Below, piece by piece: positions 17,708 to 25,821 of a stretch of DNA of 64,000 bases. The stretch is from contig NZ_QCYM01000001.1 in NCBI RefSeq assembly GCF_003075075.1, forward strand, positions 310,001-374,000, read 5' to 3'. Position 1 is the stretch's first letter. Every line of letters starts with the position of its first letter. Origin of the DNA: Labrenzia sp. 011. GTDB taxonomy: Bacteria; Pseudomonadota; Alphaproteobacteria; Rhizobiales; Stappiaceae. The notes under the pieces were generated by a model. That model saw nothing but the letters and a program-made list of their open reading frames with translations. It ran no database searches and was not told the origin of the DNA. Position numbers and translations under genes: made by a program.

Positions 17708-18781
17708 ATGATCCCGATGCCCGGGCGCGACACGCCGGTCTGGACAGACAGCGAACTGCTGGAATGCGTCAACGTGTTGCCGGAAGCGCCGGACGTCAAG
17801 ACCTTCACCTTTCGCCCGCCCTCCGGCGCAACCTTCGTCTACAAGGCGGGTCAGTTCATCACCCTGGACCTGCCTGTCCCGGGCGGCAACGTGCAGCGTA
17901 CCTACACCATTTCCTCGTCGCCTGTGACCAATGCGTATATCTCCGTGACAGTGAAGGCGCAGCCCGGAAGCGTCGGTACGAGATGGATGCTGGATCACCT
18001 GACGCCCGGAATGCGGGTCCGGGCCTTCGGGCCGGCGGGACTTTTCCATCTGCCGGTCGATCCGGATGGCAAATATCTGTTCATTTCGGCCGGGTCCGGC
18101 GTGACGCCGATGATGTCGATGGCAACGACGCTCTTCGAACGGGGGGAAGACCCGGATATCTGTTTCATCCAGTGCGCCACTCGCCCGGTCGATCTCATCT
18201 TCCGCAAGAAGCTGGAGTACATGGCCAGCCGCGTGAGCGGGCTGCAGCTTCATTTCGTCGTCAGCAGGAGCGATCCATATGTGGTCTGGACCGGCTATCG
18301 CGGCCATTTTAACCAGTTGATGCTAGGTCTCATGTGTGCCGACTATCTGGAGCGGGAGGTCTATTGCTGCGGTCCGGAGGCGTTCATGGAGGCGGTGCGC
18401 GAAATCCTGAATGCGCTGGGCTACGACATGGACCGCTATCATCAGGAAAGTTTCCAGGCGCCGGCGGAAACCAGCGCGGAACTGACCGAATTCGACGATG
18501 TCGTCCCGCAGGAGGACGTCAAGGCGCAGATCGTCTTTGCCGGTTCGAAGGTCTCCGCGTGGTGCTCCGAAACGGATACCGTTCTGGCGGTCGCCAAGGG
18601 CGCTGGGCTGAACATACCGTCCGGCTGCACCTTCGGGGTTTGCGGCACCTGCAAGGTCAGGAAGCTGTCCGGCGACGTGCATATGGTCCATTCCGGCGGT
18701 ATCAGCGAGGACGACGTCGATGCCGGTTACATTCTGGCCTGCTGCTCCAACCCGATCGGGACGGTCGAGGTGGACGTCTAG
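17708..18781 (+). CDS. gbcB: Ferredoxin-type reductase for the Rieske oxygenase (GbcB-like)
   Basis: NAD(P)H:ferredoxin-like reductase, 357 residues, that feeds electrons to the Rieske oxygenase encoded just upstream. The FAD-binding domain has QRTYTISSSP, the NAD-binding domain ISAGSGVTPMMSMA and EVYCCGPEAFMEAV, and a C-terminal plant-type 2Fe-2S ferredoxin domain has SGCTFGVCGTCKVRKLSG with the fourth cysteine in ILACCSNP. This FAD-NAD-2Fe2S order is that of GbcB and hybrid-cluster-type oxidoreductases. Start 17708 follows a GGCGGAG box that lies inside the end of the Rieske gene; a TTG at 17690 in the same frame is less likely. Confidence 0.86.
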   Translation: MIPMPGRDTPVWTDSELLECVNVLPEAPDVKTFTFRPPSGATFVYKAGQFITLDLPVPGGNVQRTYTISSSPVTNAYISVTVKAQPGSVGTRWMLDHLTPGMRVRAFGPAGLFHLPVDPDGKYLFISAGSGVTPMMSMATTLFERGEDPDICFIQCATRPVDLIFRKKLEYMASRVSGLQLHFVVSRSDPYVVWTGYRGHFNQLMLGLMCADYLEREVYCCGPEAFMEAVREILNALGYDMDRYHQESFQAPAETSAELTEFDDVVPQEDVKAQIVFAGSKVSAWCSETDTVLAVAKGAGLNIPSGCTFGVCGTCKVRKLSGDVHMVHSGGISEDDVDAGYILACCSNPIGTVEVDV

Positions 18782-18884
18782 AATTTGCTGCCTGAGCGGC
18801 GGAAATATGCAAGAAATGCGATATGTCAATTGCCCCCGGCTGCGATAAGGGTATTCTTGCGGCCGCTTCAAGGGAGGACAGCGC

Positions 18885-19385
18885 ATGTTGAACAAGTTTG
18901 CAAAGACCGGCCGGGCACTGGTTCTGGGAACCGCCATGATGACCGGCATGACGGTGGTCGCATCGGCCCAGAGCGTTCCTGAAGGCGTGACCGCCTATGA
19001 GGTTGATGGCGCCTTCGAGGATATCCGTTTCGATCTGGAAAACGCCATCGTCAACCGCGGTCTTGTGATCGATTACGTCTCGCATATCAGCGACATGCTC
19101 GCCCGCACGGGCGACGACGTCGGCGGCAAGAAGCAGATCTTCGCAAATGCCCAGGCGATGCTGTTCTGTTCGGCCAATCTGTCGCGAAAGGTGATGGAGG
19201 CGGATGCCGCGAATATCGCCTATTGCCCCTACACCGTATTCGTCTACGAAACACCGGAGCAGGCGGGCAAGATCACTGTCGGCTTCCGGCAGCTTTCAGC
19301 CACCGGTTCGCAGGAATCGCAGGCCGCCATTGCCGAAGTCAACGCGCTGCTCGACGGGATTGCCCGGGAAGCTGCCGGGCAATAA
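18885..19385 (+). CDS. Secreted DUF302 domain-containing protein
   Basis: Exported protein of 166 residues. The signal peptide ends around VVASAQS. The DUF302 domain fills the rest, with FDLENAIVNRGLVIDYVSHISDML, MLFCSANLSRKVMEAD and AYCPYTVFVYETPE as characteristic blocks. No biochemical role is established for the family that I can name with confidence. GGGAGGA lies 7-8 bases before the start. It is on the same strand as the betaine demethylation genes, separated by 103 bases, so co-transcription is possible but not shown. Confidence 0.85.
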   Translation: MLNKFAKTGRALVLGTAMMTGMTVVASAQSVPEGVTAYEVDGAFEDIRFDLENAIVNRGLVIDYVSHISDMLARTGDDVGGKKQIFANAQAMLFCSANLSRKVMEADAANIAYCPYTVFVYETPEQAGKITVGFRQLSATGSQESQAAIAEVNALLDGIAREAAGQ

Positions 19386-19420
19386 CGAACGACGGTGGGC
19401 AGGCAGGGCGGCCGGCGGGA

Positions 19421-20302
19421 TCATGTCTTGTCGGCATTTTCCAGACGGGCGATCAGGCTGGAAGTGTCCCAGCGTTTCCCGCCCATCGCCTGGACTTCGG
19501 CATAGAACTGATCGACCAGGGCCGTGACCGGCAGGCGGGCGCCGGTGTCATTCGCCGTTTTGAGGCAGATGCCGAGGTCCTTGCGCATCCAGTCGACGGC
19601 GAAGCCATGGTCGAACTTGCCGGCGCTCATCGTTTCCCATCGGTTTTCCATCTGCCAGGACTGTGCCGCGCCACCGCGGATCGCGGCAATGACCCGTTCC
19701 ACGTCCAGATCGGCCTTCTTGGCGAAATGAATGGCTTCCGAAAGCCCCTGAAGCAGACCGGCAATGCAGATCTGGTTGACCATCTTGGTCAGCTGGCCGG
19801 CGCCAACGTCCCCCATCAGGCCGACGAATTTGGCGAAGCATTCGATCACCGGTCTGGCCTTGTCGAAGGCTTCCTGGTCCCCGCCGCACATGACCGTCAG
19901 CGCACCGTTTTCGGCCCCCGCCTGACCGCCGGACACCGGTGCGTCGATGAAGGCGCAACCTTTTTCTCCGGCCGCTGCGTGGAGTTCACGCGCGACTTCG
20001 GCCGACGCGGTGGTGTTGTCGATGAACACGGCACCTTTCTTCAGGCCGTGAAAGGCCCCGTCAGGACCGGTGGTGACGGAACGCAGGTCGTCGTCATTGC
20101 CGACGCAGGAGAAAACGAAATCGCAATCCGTGGCGGCGTCCTTCGGTGTTTTTGCAAAACCGCCGTCGAATTCCTTCGCCCATTTTTCCGCCTTCGCGGT
20201 GGTGCGGTTATAGACGGTAACGTCATGGCCGCCCCTGGTTTTCAGGTGACCGGCCATCGGATATCCCATGACTCCCAGACCGATGAATGCAACCTTTGCC
20301 AT
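19421..20302 (-). CDS. NAD(P)-dependent beta-hydroxyacid dehydrogenase (HIBADH/GarR family)
   Basis: Oxidoreductase of 293 residues related to 3-hydroxyisobutyrate dehydrogenase and tartronate semialdehyde reductase. The N-terminal Rossmann motif is FIGLGVMGYPMAGHL; the substrate-binding block DAPVSGGQAGAENGALTVMCGG and the catalytic lysine in GQLTKMVNQ are intact, and KDLGICLKTAND is the usual helix near the C-terminus. The exact substrate cannot be assigned. Start ATG 20302 is chosen over TTG 20305 because GGGAG lies 8 bases upstream. It is insulated from the small ORF upstream by an intrinsic terminator at 20322-20346. Confidence 0.9.
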   Translation of the reverse strand: MAKVAFIGLGVMGYPMAGHLKTRGGHDVTVYNRTTAKAEKWAKEFDGGFAKTPKDAATDCDFVFSCVGNDDDLRSVTTGPDGAFHGLKKGAVFIDNTTASAEVARELHAAAGEKGCAFIDAPVSGGQAGAENGALTVMCGGDQEAFDKARPVIECFAKFVGLMGDVGAGQLTKMVNQICIAGLLQGLSEAIHFAKKADLDVERVIAAIRGGAAQSWQMENRWETMSAGKFDHGFAVDWMRKDLGICLKTANDTGARLPVTALVDQFYAEVQAMGGKRWDTSSLIARLENADKT

Positions 20303-20321
20303 CAAGACGCTCCCTTTTCAG

Positions 20322-20346
20322 AAAAAGGCCCGGTGAACACCGGGCC
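20322..20346 (-). terminator. Intrinsic terminator for the small ORF transcript
   Basis: A perfect 8-bp stem GGCCCGGT (20327-20334) / ACCGGGCC (20339-20346) with a GAAC loop. On the minus strand the stem is followed directly by a T5 run (A5 at 20322-20326 on the plus strand). It would end a leftward transcript arriving from 20418-20585. Confidence 0.8.
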
Positions 20347-20417
20347 GTGAATAAGTTGTTCGTCGCGATTCTATGACATTCGTCGCTGTCTGTCAGCCGG
20401 AGGAACGCTGGCACGGA

Positions 20418-20585
20418 TCAGTCGCTCAGGGACCGCAGCCGAAGGAACCGCCGCAGTAGGCGGAAAATGGATCCTGTTTTTCCCGCAGTGGCGGCCTCAA
20501 GGCAGCGCCGGGTGAACGGGTCGGGGCGGGTGTTTGCGGAAAAGCGGGTTGCTTCCTGAAAGCTGCGTGCGTAGATATTCAACAT
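20418..20585 (-). CDS. Small hypothetical basic protein
   Basis: A 55-residue frame starting MLNIYARSFQEATRF and ending in a strongly basic amphipathic stretch (FRLLRRFLRLRSLSD). I do not recognise it; small alphaproteobacterial DUF1127-like proteins are similar in size and basic tail but lack a match I can point to. A TAAGG lies very close to the ATG and AGGAGAGG further upstream. Support comes from the intrinsic terminator placed correctly 71 bases downstream, ahead of the next gene. It is divergent from the LysR regulator. It might instead be a non-coding leader RNA. Confidence 0.4.
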   Translation of the reverse strand: MLNIYARSFQEATRFSANTRPDPFTRRCLEAATAGKTGSIFRLLRRFLRLRSLSD

Positions 20586-20684
20586 CGCCTTACATTCCTC
20601 TCCTGTGTGTGAAATGAGAATGTGGCTGTTTTCTGCGAGTGATACCATTCAGGAAGATTTTCGAAATGTAAGGTGAGGTTACAT

Positions 20685-21575
20685 ATGGATTGGCGTTCCC
20701 TGCCGTCGCTGAATAGTCTGAAAACCTTTGCCGCCGTCGCGGAGACAAGAAGTCTATCCGCCGCGGGACGTGAGCTGAACGTGACGCATGCGGCCGTCAG
20801 CCAACAGGTCAAGAGCCTGGAGAGCTTTCTCGGGCTGCAGCTTGTCATGAGGGAAGGGCGCGGGATCGCCCTGTCTCCGGAAGGCGAGCAACTCTTCGAG
20901 GGGCTGAGCCGGGGCTTCGGAGCGATTCTGGAAACGGTCGACGAGCTGCTGCGCGAGGACATCGCCCGCCCGCTCAACATAACCGTGACGCCGTCCTTTG
21001 CCATCAGCTGGCTGATGCCGCGCCTCAACGACTTCCGCCTCAAGCATCCGGATATCGAACTCATGCTCAACCCGACTGCGGAAGTGGTCGAGTTGAAACC
21101 CGGCGGCGTCGATCTGGCGATAAGGTTCGGCAAGGGAGACTGGTCCGGCCTTGAGGCGGAGCACTTCATCAGCACCAATTTTGCCGTGGTCGGCGCAAGA
21201 TGTCTGATCGGAGACAAGTGCATCGAGAAGCCGGAAGACATTCTCGAGTTCCCGTGGCTTTCCGAATACGGCACGAACGAGATGGCGATCTGGATGGAGC
21301 GTCAGGGAGTGATTCCGACCGGCAAGCTCAACATCACCCATCTCCCGGGCTATATGGTGCTCGAAGGGGTGCGCAGAGGTGAAGGGATATCGGCAACGGC
21401 GAAAATGTTCATCGAAGCCGATATTTCCGCCGGCAATCTGCAGATCCTGTTCGAAGAAGGCGTTTATCCGGGAACCGGGTATCATCTGGTGACACGCCCC
21501 GGTGTCAAACGCCCGCCCCTGAAGGCCTTCATGAGCTGGTTGCGGAGCATGAAGCCGGATCCGGAGGCCTGTTGA
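20685..21575 (+). CDS. LysR family transcriptional regulator (GcvA-like)
   Basis: LysR-type regulator of 296 residues. The N-terminal helix-turn-helix reads PSLNSLKTFAAVAETRSLSAAGRELNVTHAAVSQQVKSLESFLG, which is the GcvA subgroup pattern; the effector domain includes LNITVTPSFAISWLMPRL and PGGVDLAIRFGKG, again GcvA-like. Start 20685 has AGGTGAGG just upstream. It ends 7 bases from the convergent PLP enzyme gene and diverges from a small ORF. Likely targets are its own promoter and the adjacent genes; an inverted CCTTACATT/AATGTAAGG pair lies in the divergent gap. Confidence 0.93.
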   Translation: MDWRSLPSLNSLKTFAAVAETRSLSAAGRELNVTHAAVSQQVKSLESFLGLQLVMREGRGIALSPEGEQLFEGLSRGFGAILETVDELLREDIARPLNITVTPSFAISWLMPRLNDFRLKHPDIELMLNPTAEVVELKPGGVDLAIRFGKGDWSGLEAEHFISTNFAVVGARCLIGDKCIEKPEDILEFPWLSEYGTNEMAIWMERQGVIPTGKLNITHLPGYMVLEGVRRGEGISATAKMFIEADISAGNLQILFEEGVYPGTGYHLVTRPGVKRPPLKAFMSWLRSMKPDPEAC

Positions 21576-21582
21576 CGGGGCC

Positions 21583-22749
21583 TCAGATCACCGACAGGGC
21601 CTGGTCGAGATCCGCGGTCAGGTCATCGATATGCTCGATGCCGATGGAAAGCCGCAGCAGGTTTTCCGGAATGCCGGAGGTTTCCCCCTCAATGGTGAAC
21701 CGGTGTTCGACAAGGCTTTCCGTGCCGCCGAGAGATGTTGCCCGCTGGAACAGGCCGAGCGCCCCCACGACCTTCAGCGCTTCTTCCCTGCCGCCCTTGC
21801 ACTGCACCGAAAGAAGTGATCCGTAGCCGCCGGACATCATGGATTGAGCGAGTGCGTGTTGCGGATGGCTGGCAAGTCCCGGATAGAGAACCGTCTGGAT
21901 CTTCGGGTGCTTTTCCAGGTATTCCGCCAGCGCGATGGTGTTCCCGTTCATGCGTTCGACGCGCAGGGAAAGGGTTCTGAGACCGCGCAGGAGCAGCCAG
22001 CATTCGAAGGAGCCCAGAACCGCCCCGGCCAGCTTGCGCTCCTCGCAGATCAGTCCCCAGGCTTCGCTGTGCGCATCGGTGGTGGTGACGACCCCGCCGA
22101 GGAGATCGGAATGGCCATTGAGGGCCTTGGTGGCCGAATGAACCGCCAGGTCAGCCCCCAGGGACAGGGGCTGGAGGATGAGCGGTGTCGCTGCGGTCGC
22201 ATCGACCGCAAGCAGGGCGTTTTCCTGTCTGCAGTGAGCGGCGATCTTCGCGATGTCGGCAACTTTCAGAAACGGATTGCTCGGCACTTCGAGCCAGACA
22301 AGGTCCGGCCGCGTCACGGCGATCTCGTCCTGAAAGGCTTCAAGGTCGCTGGCGTCTGCCTCCACCAGGGCGATGTTGTTGCGTGCGCAGTGTTTGCGCA
22401 GGAAGAGCGTGGTGCCCCAGTAGATGCCCGACTGGGCCAACAGGGTGCCGCCGGGCTTCACAAGACGGGCGACTGCGGCAATTGCCGCCATGCCGGAAGC
22501 GAAAAGCCGGCTGTCGGCCCCCCCTTCGAGCGCAGCGATGAGGCTTTCGGTCTTGAGGAACAGGTCATTGTCGTCACGGCTGTAGAGGTGGCCGGGATTG
22601 CGAAGTTCATAGGATTCATCCCGCACGAAGGTCGTCGCCGTCGGGATCGGCGGCACCACCGCTCCGGTTGCCTGATCGAAACCGCCGCCGCCATGGGCGA
22701 GCAGGCTGTCGACATGCAGTGTGGAAGCAGGGGACTTTGACTTGGACAT
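21583..22749 (-). CDS. Cys/Met metabolism PLP-dependent enzyme (cystathionine gamma-synthase/lyase type)
   Basis: Fold-type I transsulfuration enzyme of 388 residues. Features are the N-terminal HVDSLLAHGGGGFD, YSRDDND (phosphate-binding Tyr/Arg segment), SGMAAIAAVA, VDATAATPLI and the PLP-lysine block HSATKALNGHSDLLGG, with LGGTESLVEHR near the C-terminus. It could be a cystathionine beta/gamma-lyase, gamma-synthase or methionine gamma-lyase; sequence motifs alone do not separate these. It sits 51 bases after the second permease gene of an amino-acid ABC importer and likely shares its operon, which favours a catabolic role on an imported amino acid such as cystine or cystathionine (inference). 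Confidence 0.87.
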   Translation of the reverse strand: MSKSKSPASTLHVDSLLAHGGGGFDQATGAVVPPIPTATTFVRDESYELRNPGHLYSRDDNDLFLKTESLIAALEGGADSRLFASGMAAIAAVARLVKPGGTLLAQSGIYWGTTLFLRKHCARNNIALVEADASDLEAFQDEIAVTRPDLVWLEVPSNPFLKVADIAKIAAHCRQENALLAVDATAATPLILQPLSLGADLAVHSATKALNGHSDLLGGVVTTTDAHSEAWGLICEERKLAGAVLGSFECWLLLRGLRTLSLRVERMNGNTIALAEYLEKHPKIQTVLYPGLASHPQHALAQSMMSGGYGSLLSVQCKGGREEALKVVGALGLFQRATSLGGTESLVEHRFTIEGETSGIPENLLRLSIGIEHIDDLTADLDQALSVI

Positions 22750-22800
22750 GACGGATGATCCGGTTTGAAGGGCGAGGAGACTGCGGAAAAACGGTGGTGC

Positions 22801-23628
22801 TTACCGTTTCAGATGGCGGGTGAGACGCAGCTCGAACCGGTCCCAGACACGGCGGAGAACTTCCACGATCATGAGATACAGCACTGCGGCCCAGATATAG
22901 GCCTGAAAATCGTAGGATCTGGAATAGGCGCGTCTCGTTTCACCCATGAGGTCGTAGATCGTGATGATCGACGCAATGGCGGAACCCTTGATCATCAGGA
23001 TGACCTCGTTGCCGTAGGGCCTGAGCGCCACCATCATCGCCTGCGGCAGGATCACCTTGAAGAATGTGACCGGTCTGGACAGCCCGAGCGCCAGGGCGCC
23101 TTCCCATTGGCCTTTCGGCACATTCTGTAGCGCCCCGCGCAGGATTTCCGCCTGGTATGCGGATGTGTTGAGCGAAAAGGCGAAAATCACGCAGTACCAG
23201 GCTTCCCGGAAAAAGCCCCACAGGCCGACCGATTCCAGTTCCGTGCGAAACGATCCCGCGCCGTAATATATCAGGAATGTCTGCGCCAGAAGCGGTGTGC
23301 CGCGAAAGAAATAGACATAGCCGTAGGCCGGTGCGGAAAAGATGATCCATTTTGAGGACCGGGCGGCGGCGATGGGGACACTGAGCAGGGCGCCGATCAG
23401 GAGCGAGAGCCCCACGATCTGCAGCGTCACCAGAAAGCCGTCGATGTAATTCGGCCAGTATTTCAGGACGAACGGGCTCGCGACGTTGGACCCCAGGTAA
23501 TAGACCAGCGACACGCCGGACACGATCCAGAGCGCCATCAGCACGTGTCCGAGTACCCGGGTATTCGTCCAGCGGCGTGGTGGGGCAGGAGGGCGTTTGG
23601 CTTCGGAGGCGGGGGTGGCTGCGGTCAT
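22801..23628 (-). CDS. Polar amino-acid ABC transporter permease (HisM-like)
   Basis: Inner-membrane permease of 275 residues with an N-terminal extension rich in Pro/Ala. The transmembrane core starts at FLVTLQIVGLSLLIGALLSVP, and the ATPase-contacting EAA loop reads EILRGALQNVPKGQWEGALALGLSR..ILPQA. It belongs to the HisM/GlnP group. Its start overlaps the end of the other permease gene by 4 bases, so the two are translationally coupled and probably form a heterodimer. No ATPase gene follows; the next gene is the PLP enzyme. Confidence 0.9.
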   Translation of the reverse strand: MTAATPASEAKRPPAPPRRWTNTRVLGHVLMALWIVSGVSLVYYLGSNVASPFVLKYWPNYIDGFLVTLQIVGLSLLIGALLSVPIAAARSSKWIIFSAPAYGYVYFFRGTPLLAQTFLIYYGAGSFRTELESVGLWGFFREAWYCVIFAFSLNTSAYQAEILRGALQNVPKGQWEGALALGLSRPVTFFKVILPQAMMVALRPYGNEVILMIKGSAIASIITIYDLMGETRRAYSRSYDFQAYIWAAVLYLMIVEVLRRVWDRFELRLTRHLKR

Positions 23629-24338
23629 CGTGCGGCCTCTCCCCGTTTGGACCAGCGCTCAACCCAGGCAAGCCCGATCGAGGAGATCATTGCCAGCACC
23701 AGGTAGACCAAACAGGCGACTCCGAAAAACAGGAAAGGTTCCTTCGTCACCCGCGCGGCTATCCCGGCCTCGCGGACCAGATCGGCCAGGCCGATGACGG
23801 AGACGAGGGAGGTTTCCTTCACAAGGATCAGCCACAGGTTGCCGAGAGCGGGAAGGGCAAGCCGGATCAGTTGCGGCAGGATGATGAATCTCATTGTCTT
23901 GAAACGCGAAAGCCCGAGCGCGTTCCCGCCTTCGTACTGGCCGACCGGAATGCCGCGGAAGGCGGACAGGAAGGCTTCGGAGGCATAGGAGGAGAAGACC
24001 AGCGCCAGGGCAACCATGCCGGCGACAAAGGAATTCACCTCGATATAGGCGTCGAAACCGATCAGTTTCAGACCCTGCTGGATGCCGATCTGGACACCGA
24101 AATACACCAGAAAGAGTGTCAGCAGCTCCGGCAGGCCCCGGAAGATCGTGGTGTAGATATTGGCGGCGAGCTTGAGGCTCGGCTCGGAGGAGTTCTTTGC
24201 AAGCGCAATCAGGAAGCCGAGGATCAGGCCGAATGGCAATGTGGCGATTGCCAGGGACACGGTCACCAGAATACCGCGTGCTATGGTGTCGCCCCAGCCG
24301 CCCTCGCCAAAGGACAGCAGCGTCAAAGCTTCATTCAT
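23625..24338 (-). CDS. Polar amino-acid ABC transporter permease (HisQ-like)
   Basis: Inner-membrane permease of 237 residues. Membrane helices begin at GDTIARGILVTVSLAIATLPFGLILGF, RGLPELLTLFLVYFGVQ is typical of the HisQ group, and the EAA loop reads SEAFLSAFRGIPVGQYEGGNALGLSR..ILPQL. The gene is between the binding protein (132 bases upstream, with a strong hairpin in the gap) and the HisM-like permease (4-base overlap). Confidence 0.9.
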   Translation of the reverse strand: MNEALTLLSFGEGGWGDTIARGILVTVSLAIATLPFGLILGFLIALAKNSSEPSLKLAANIYTTIFRGLPELLTLFLVYFGVQIGIQQGLKLIGFDAYIEVNSFVAGMVALALVFSSYASEAFLSAFRGIPVGQYEGGNALGLSRFKTMRFIILPQLIRLALPALGNLWLILVKETSLVSVIGLADLVREAGIAARVTKEPFLFFGVACLVYLVLAMISSIGLAWVERWSKRGEAAR

Positions 24339-24415
24339 AAGCCGGCGCTTCTTTCTTGCTTATCGTTGTTGGTCCGGTCGCCCCTTCGGCCGTGCTGCGG
24401 AAAATGTCCGGTAGC

Positions 24416-24446
24416 CGGGCACGGCGCTATTCATGCGCCGTGCCCG
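24416..24446 (-). terminator. Intercistronic hairpin behind the binding-protein gene
   Basis: A perfect 12-bp inverted repeat (24416-24427 and 24435-24446) around the loop TATTCAT, between the binding-protein stop codon (24471) and the HisQ-like permease start (24338). On the minus strand no T-run follows, so it fits an mRNA-stabilising or partial-termination element that keeps binding-protein levels above permease levels. Confidence 0.65.
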
Positions 24447-24470
24447 TGACAGGGTCAAACAGCGGACTGA

Positions 24471-25247
24471 TCAGCCGCCGTAGACGTCGAACGTGAAGTA
24501 CTTGTCGTTGATTTCCTTGTACTTTCCGTTTGCAAGGATTCCCTCGATGGCCGTGTTGAACATCTCCTTGAGGTCGCCGTCTTCCTTGCGGATGGCAATG
24601 CCTGCGCCTTCACCGTTGATGACCGGATCCGGGGTGAGGGTGCCCAGCAGCTTGCAGCAGGCGCCGTCATCGGTCGCCAGCCAGTCGGACAGCACCACGA
24701 CATCGTCGATCACGGCGTCGATACGGCCGCTGGCAACGTCTAGCTTGTATTCGTCAGGCGTCGGATAGAGCTTCAGATCGGCCGAGGGCAGCTTCTCTTC
24801 GGCATAGTTGGAGTGAGTGGTGGAGGACTGGGCACCAAGGGCAACGCCCTTGAGGTCCGCATCGGATGTACCGGCGATCTTGGAGTCCTTCGGTACGGCG
24901 ATGGCCGGCGGGGTGTTGTAGTATTTGTTGGTGAAGTCGACCTTCTGCTTGCGCTCTTCGGTGATCGACATGGACGCGATCACGGCGTCGAACTTGCCGG
25001 CCTGAAGAGCCGGAATCATGCCATCCCAATCCTGGGTGACGAATTCGCACTCGACCTTCATCTCTTCGCAAAGCGCCTTGGCGATGTCGACGTCGAAGCC
25101 GATCAGTTCGCCATCGGCCGTCAGAGAATTGAAGGGAGGGTAGGCGCCTTCGGTGCCGATGCGCACCTTGGTCCAGTCTTTCGCCTCGGCGCCGCCAACG
25201 ACAGCCAGAATTGCCACAGTGGCCGCAGCCATCCGCAATACACGCAT
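24471..25247 (-). CDS. Amino-acid ABC transporter substrate-binding protein
   Basis: Periplasmic receptor of 258 residues, SBP_bac_3 family. A signal peptide ends at GGAEAKDW. The conserved start of the mature protein RIGTEGAYPPFNSLTADGELIGFDVDIAKALCEEM is the hallmark of lysine/arginine/ornithine/histidine and cystine receptors; WDGMIPALQAGKFDAVIASMSITEERKQKVDFTNKYY also fits. Two adjacent cysteines occur in DDGACCKLLG. The likely ligand is a polar or basic amino acid; given the PLP enzyme in the operon, a sulfur amino acid is also possible. It is first in the leftward operon. Confidence 0.92.
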   Translation of the reverse strand: MRVLRMAAATVAILAVVGGAEAKDWTKVRIGTEGAYPPFNSLTADGELIGFDVDIAKALCEEMKVECEFVTQDWDGMIPALQAGKFDAVIASMSITEERKQKVDFTNKYYNTPPAIAVPKDSKIAGTSDADLKGVALGAQSSTTHSNYAEEKLPSADLKLYPTPDEYKLDVASGRIDAVIDDVVVLSDWLATDDGACCKLLGTLTPDPVINGEGAGIAIRKEDGDLKEMFNTAIEGILANGKYKEINDKYFTFDVYGG

Positions 25248-25821
25248 ATTCGGTTCCCCTACTATTTTCTTCGCGGCGCAGACGGGTTCTTCCCGCCTTT
25301 TTGCCCGATAACCCTATTCCATACACTTCGGCCTGAATTTCAAGCATGCCCAGAAAAAAAACACAGACCGGATATATGTTTTTCGTGTTCGGGTCATTCC
25401 GACGTTGCCCTGCATCCACAACATGGTTCCCGTGTAACTTTGGCTGATGTTGCTCCGGCCTGCCGGCGGGCAGGACATCGTCAGGCTGTGGAAAATCGCA
25501 CGCACCCTGCCGGACATGCACACTGGCAGGCAGGAGCGCGCGAGTCGGACGGTTTTCTCGCAGCAATCGGCCCGGAAAACATGTAAACAGTGCGCAGGAC
25601 ACGCTTTTCGGGAAACGAGATCGGTGCCGCCGAGTATCTTCACGCCGCGAATATCCGGTGGAACAGGCGTCACCAGCTACCGATCCATCAAGATATTTCT
25701 TGAAATTCATGAACTTATTGAATTTGTTGCAATGGGTAGAACTCCTTAGGGTCGCGACCCGGCCGGATGCTCTTCCACCGGGATCAAAGCGTGCCGGACT
25801 TCCTAATGACAGGGGCATGAA
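25248..25821. other. Intergenic region between the ABC importer and GST
   Basis: 574 bases in a divergent gap. The part near 25250-25400 is upstream of the importer operon and includes an A8 tract (25355-25362). The part near 25690-25735 is AT-rich and should carry the GST promoter. Open frames between are Arg/Ser-rich and have no family features, so I call no gene. Confidence 0.55.

Noticed and set aside
25447-25749. Open frame in the 574-base gap before the GST gene
   Set aside because: No ribosome-binding site, Arg/Thr-rich sequence with no family features, and it runs into the AT-rich promoter region.
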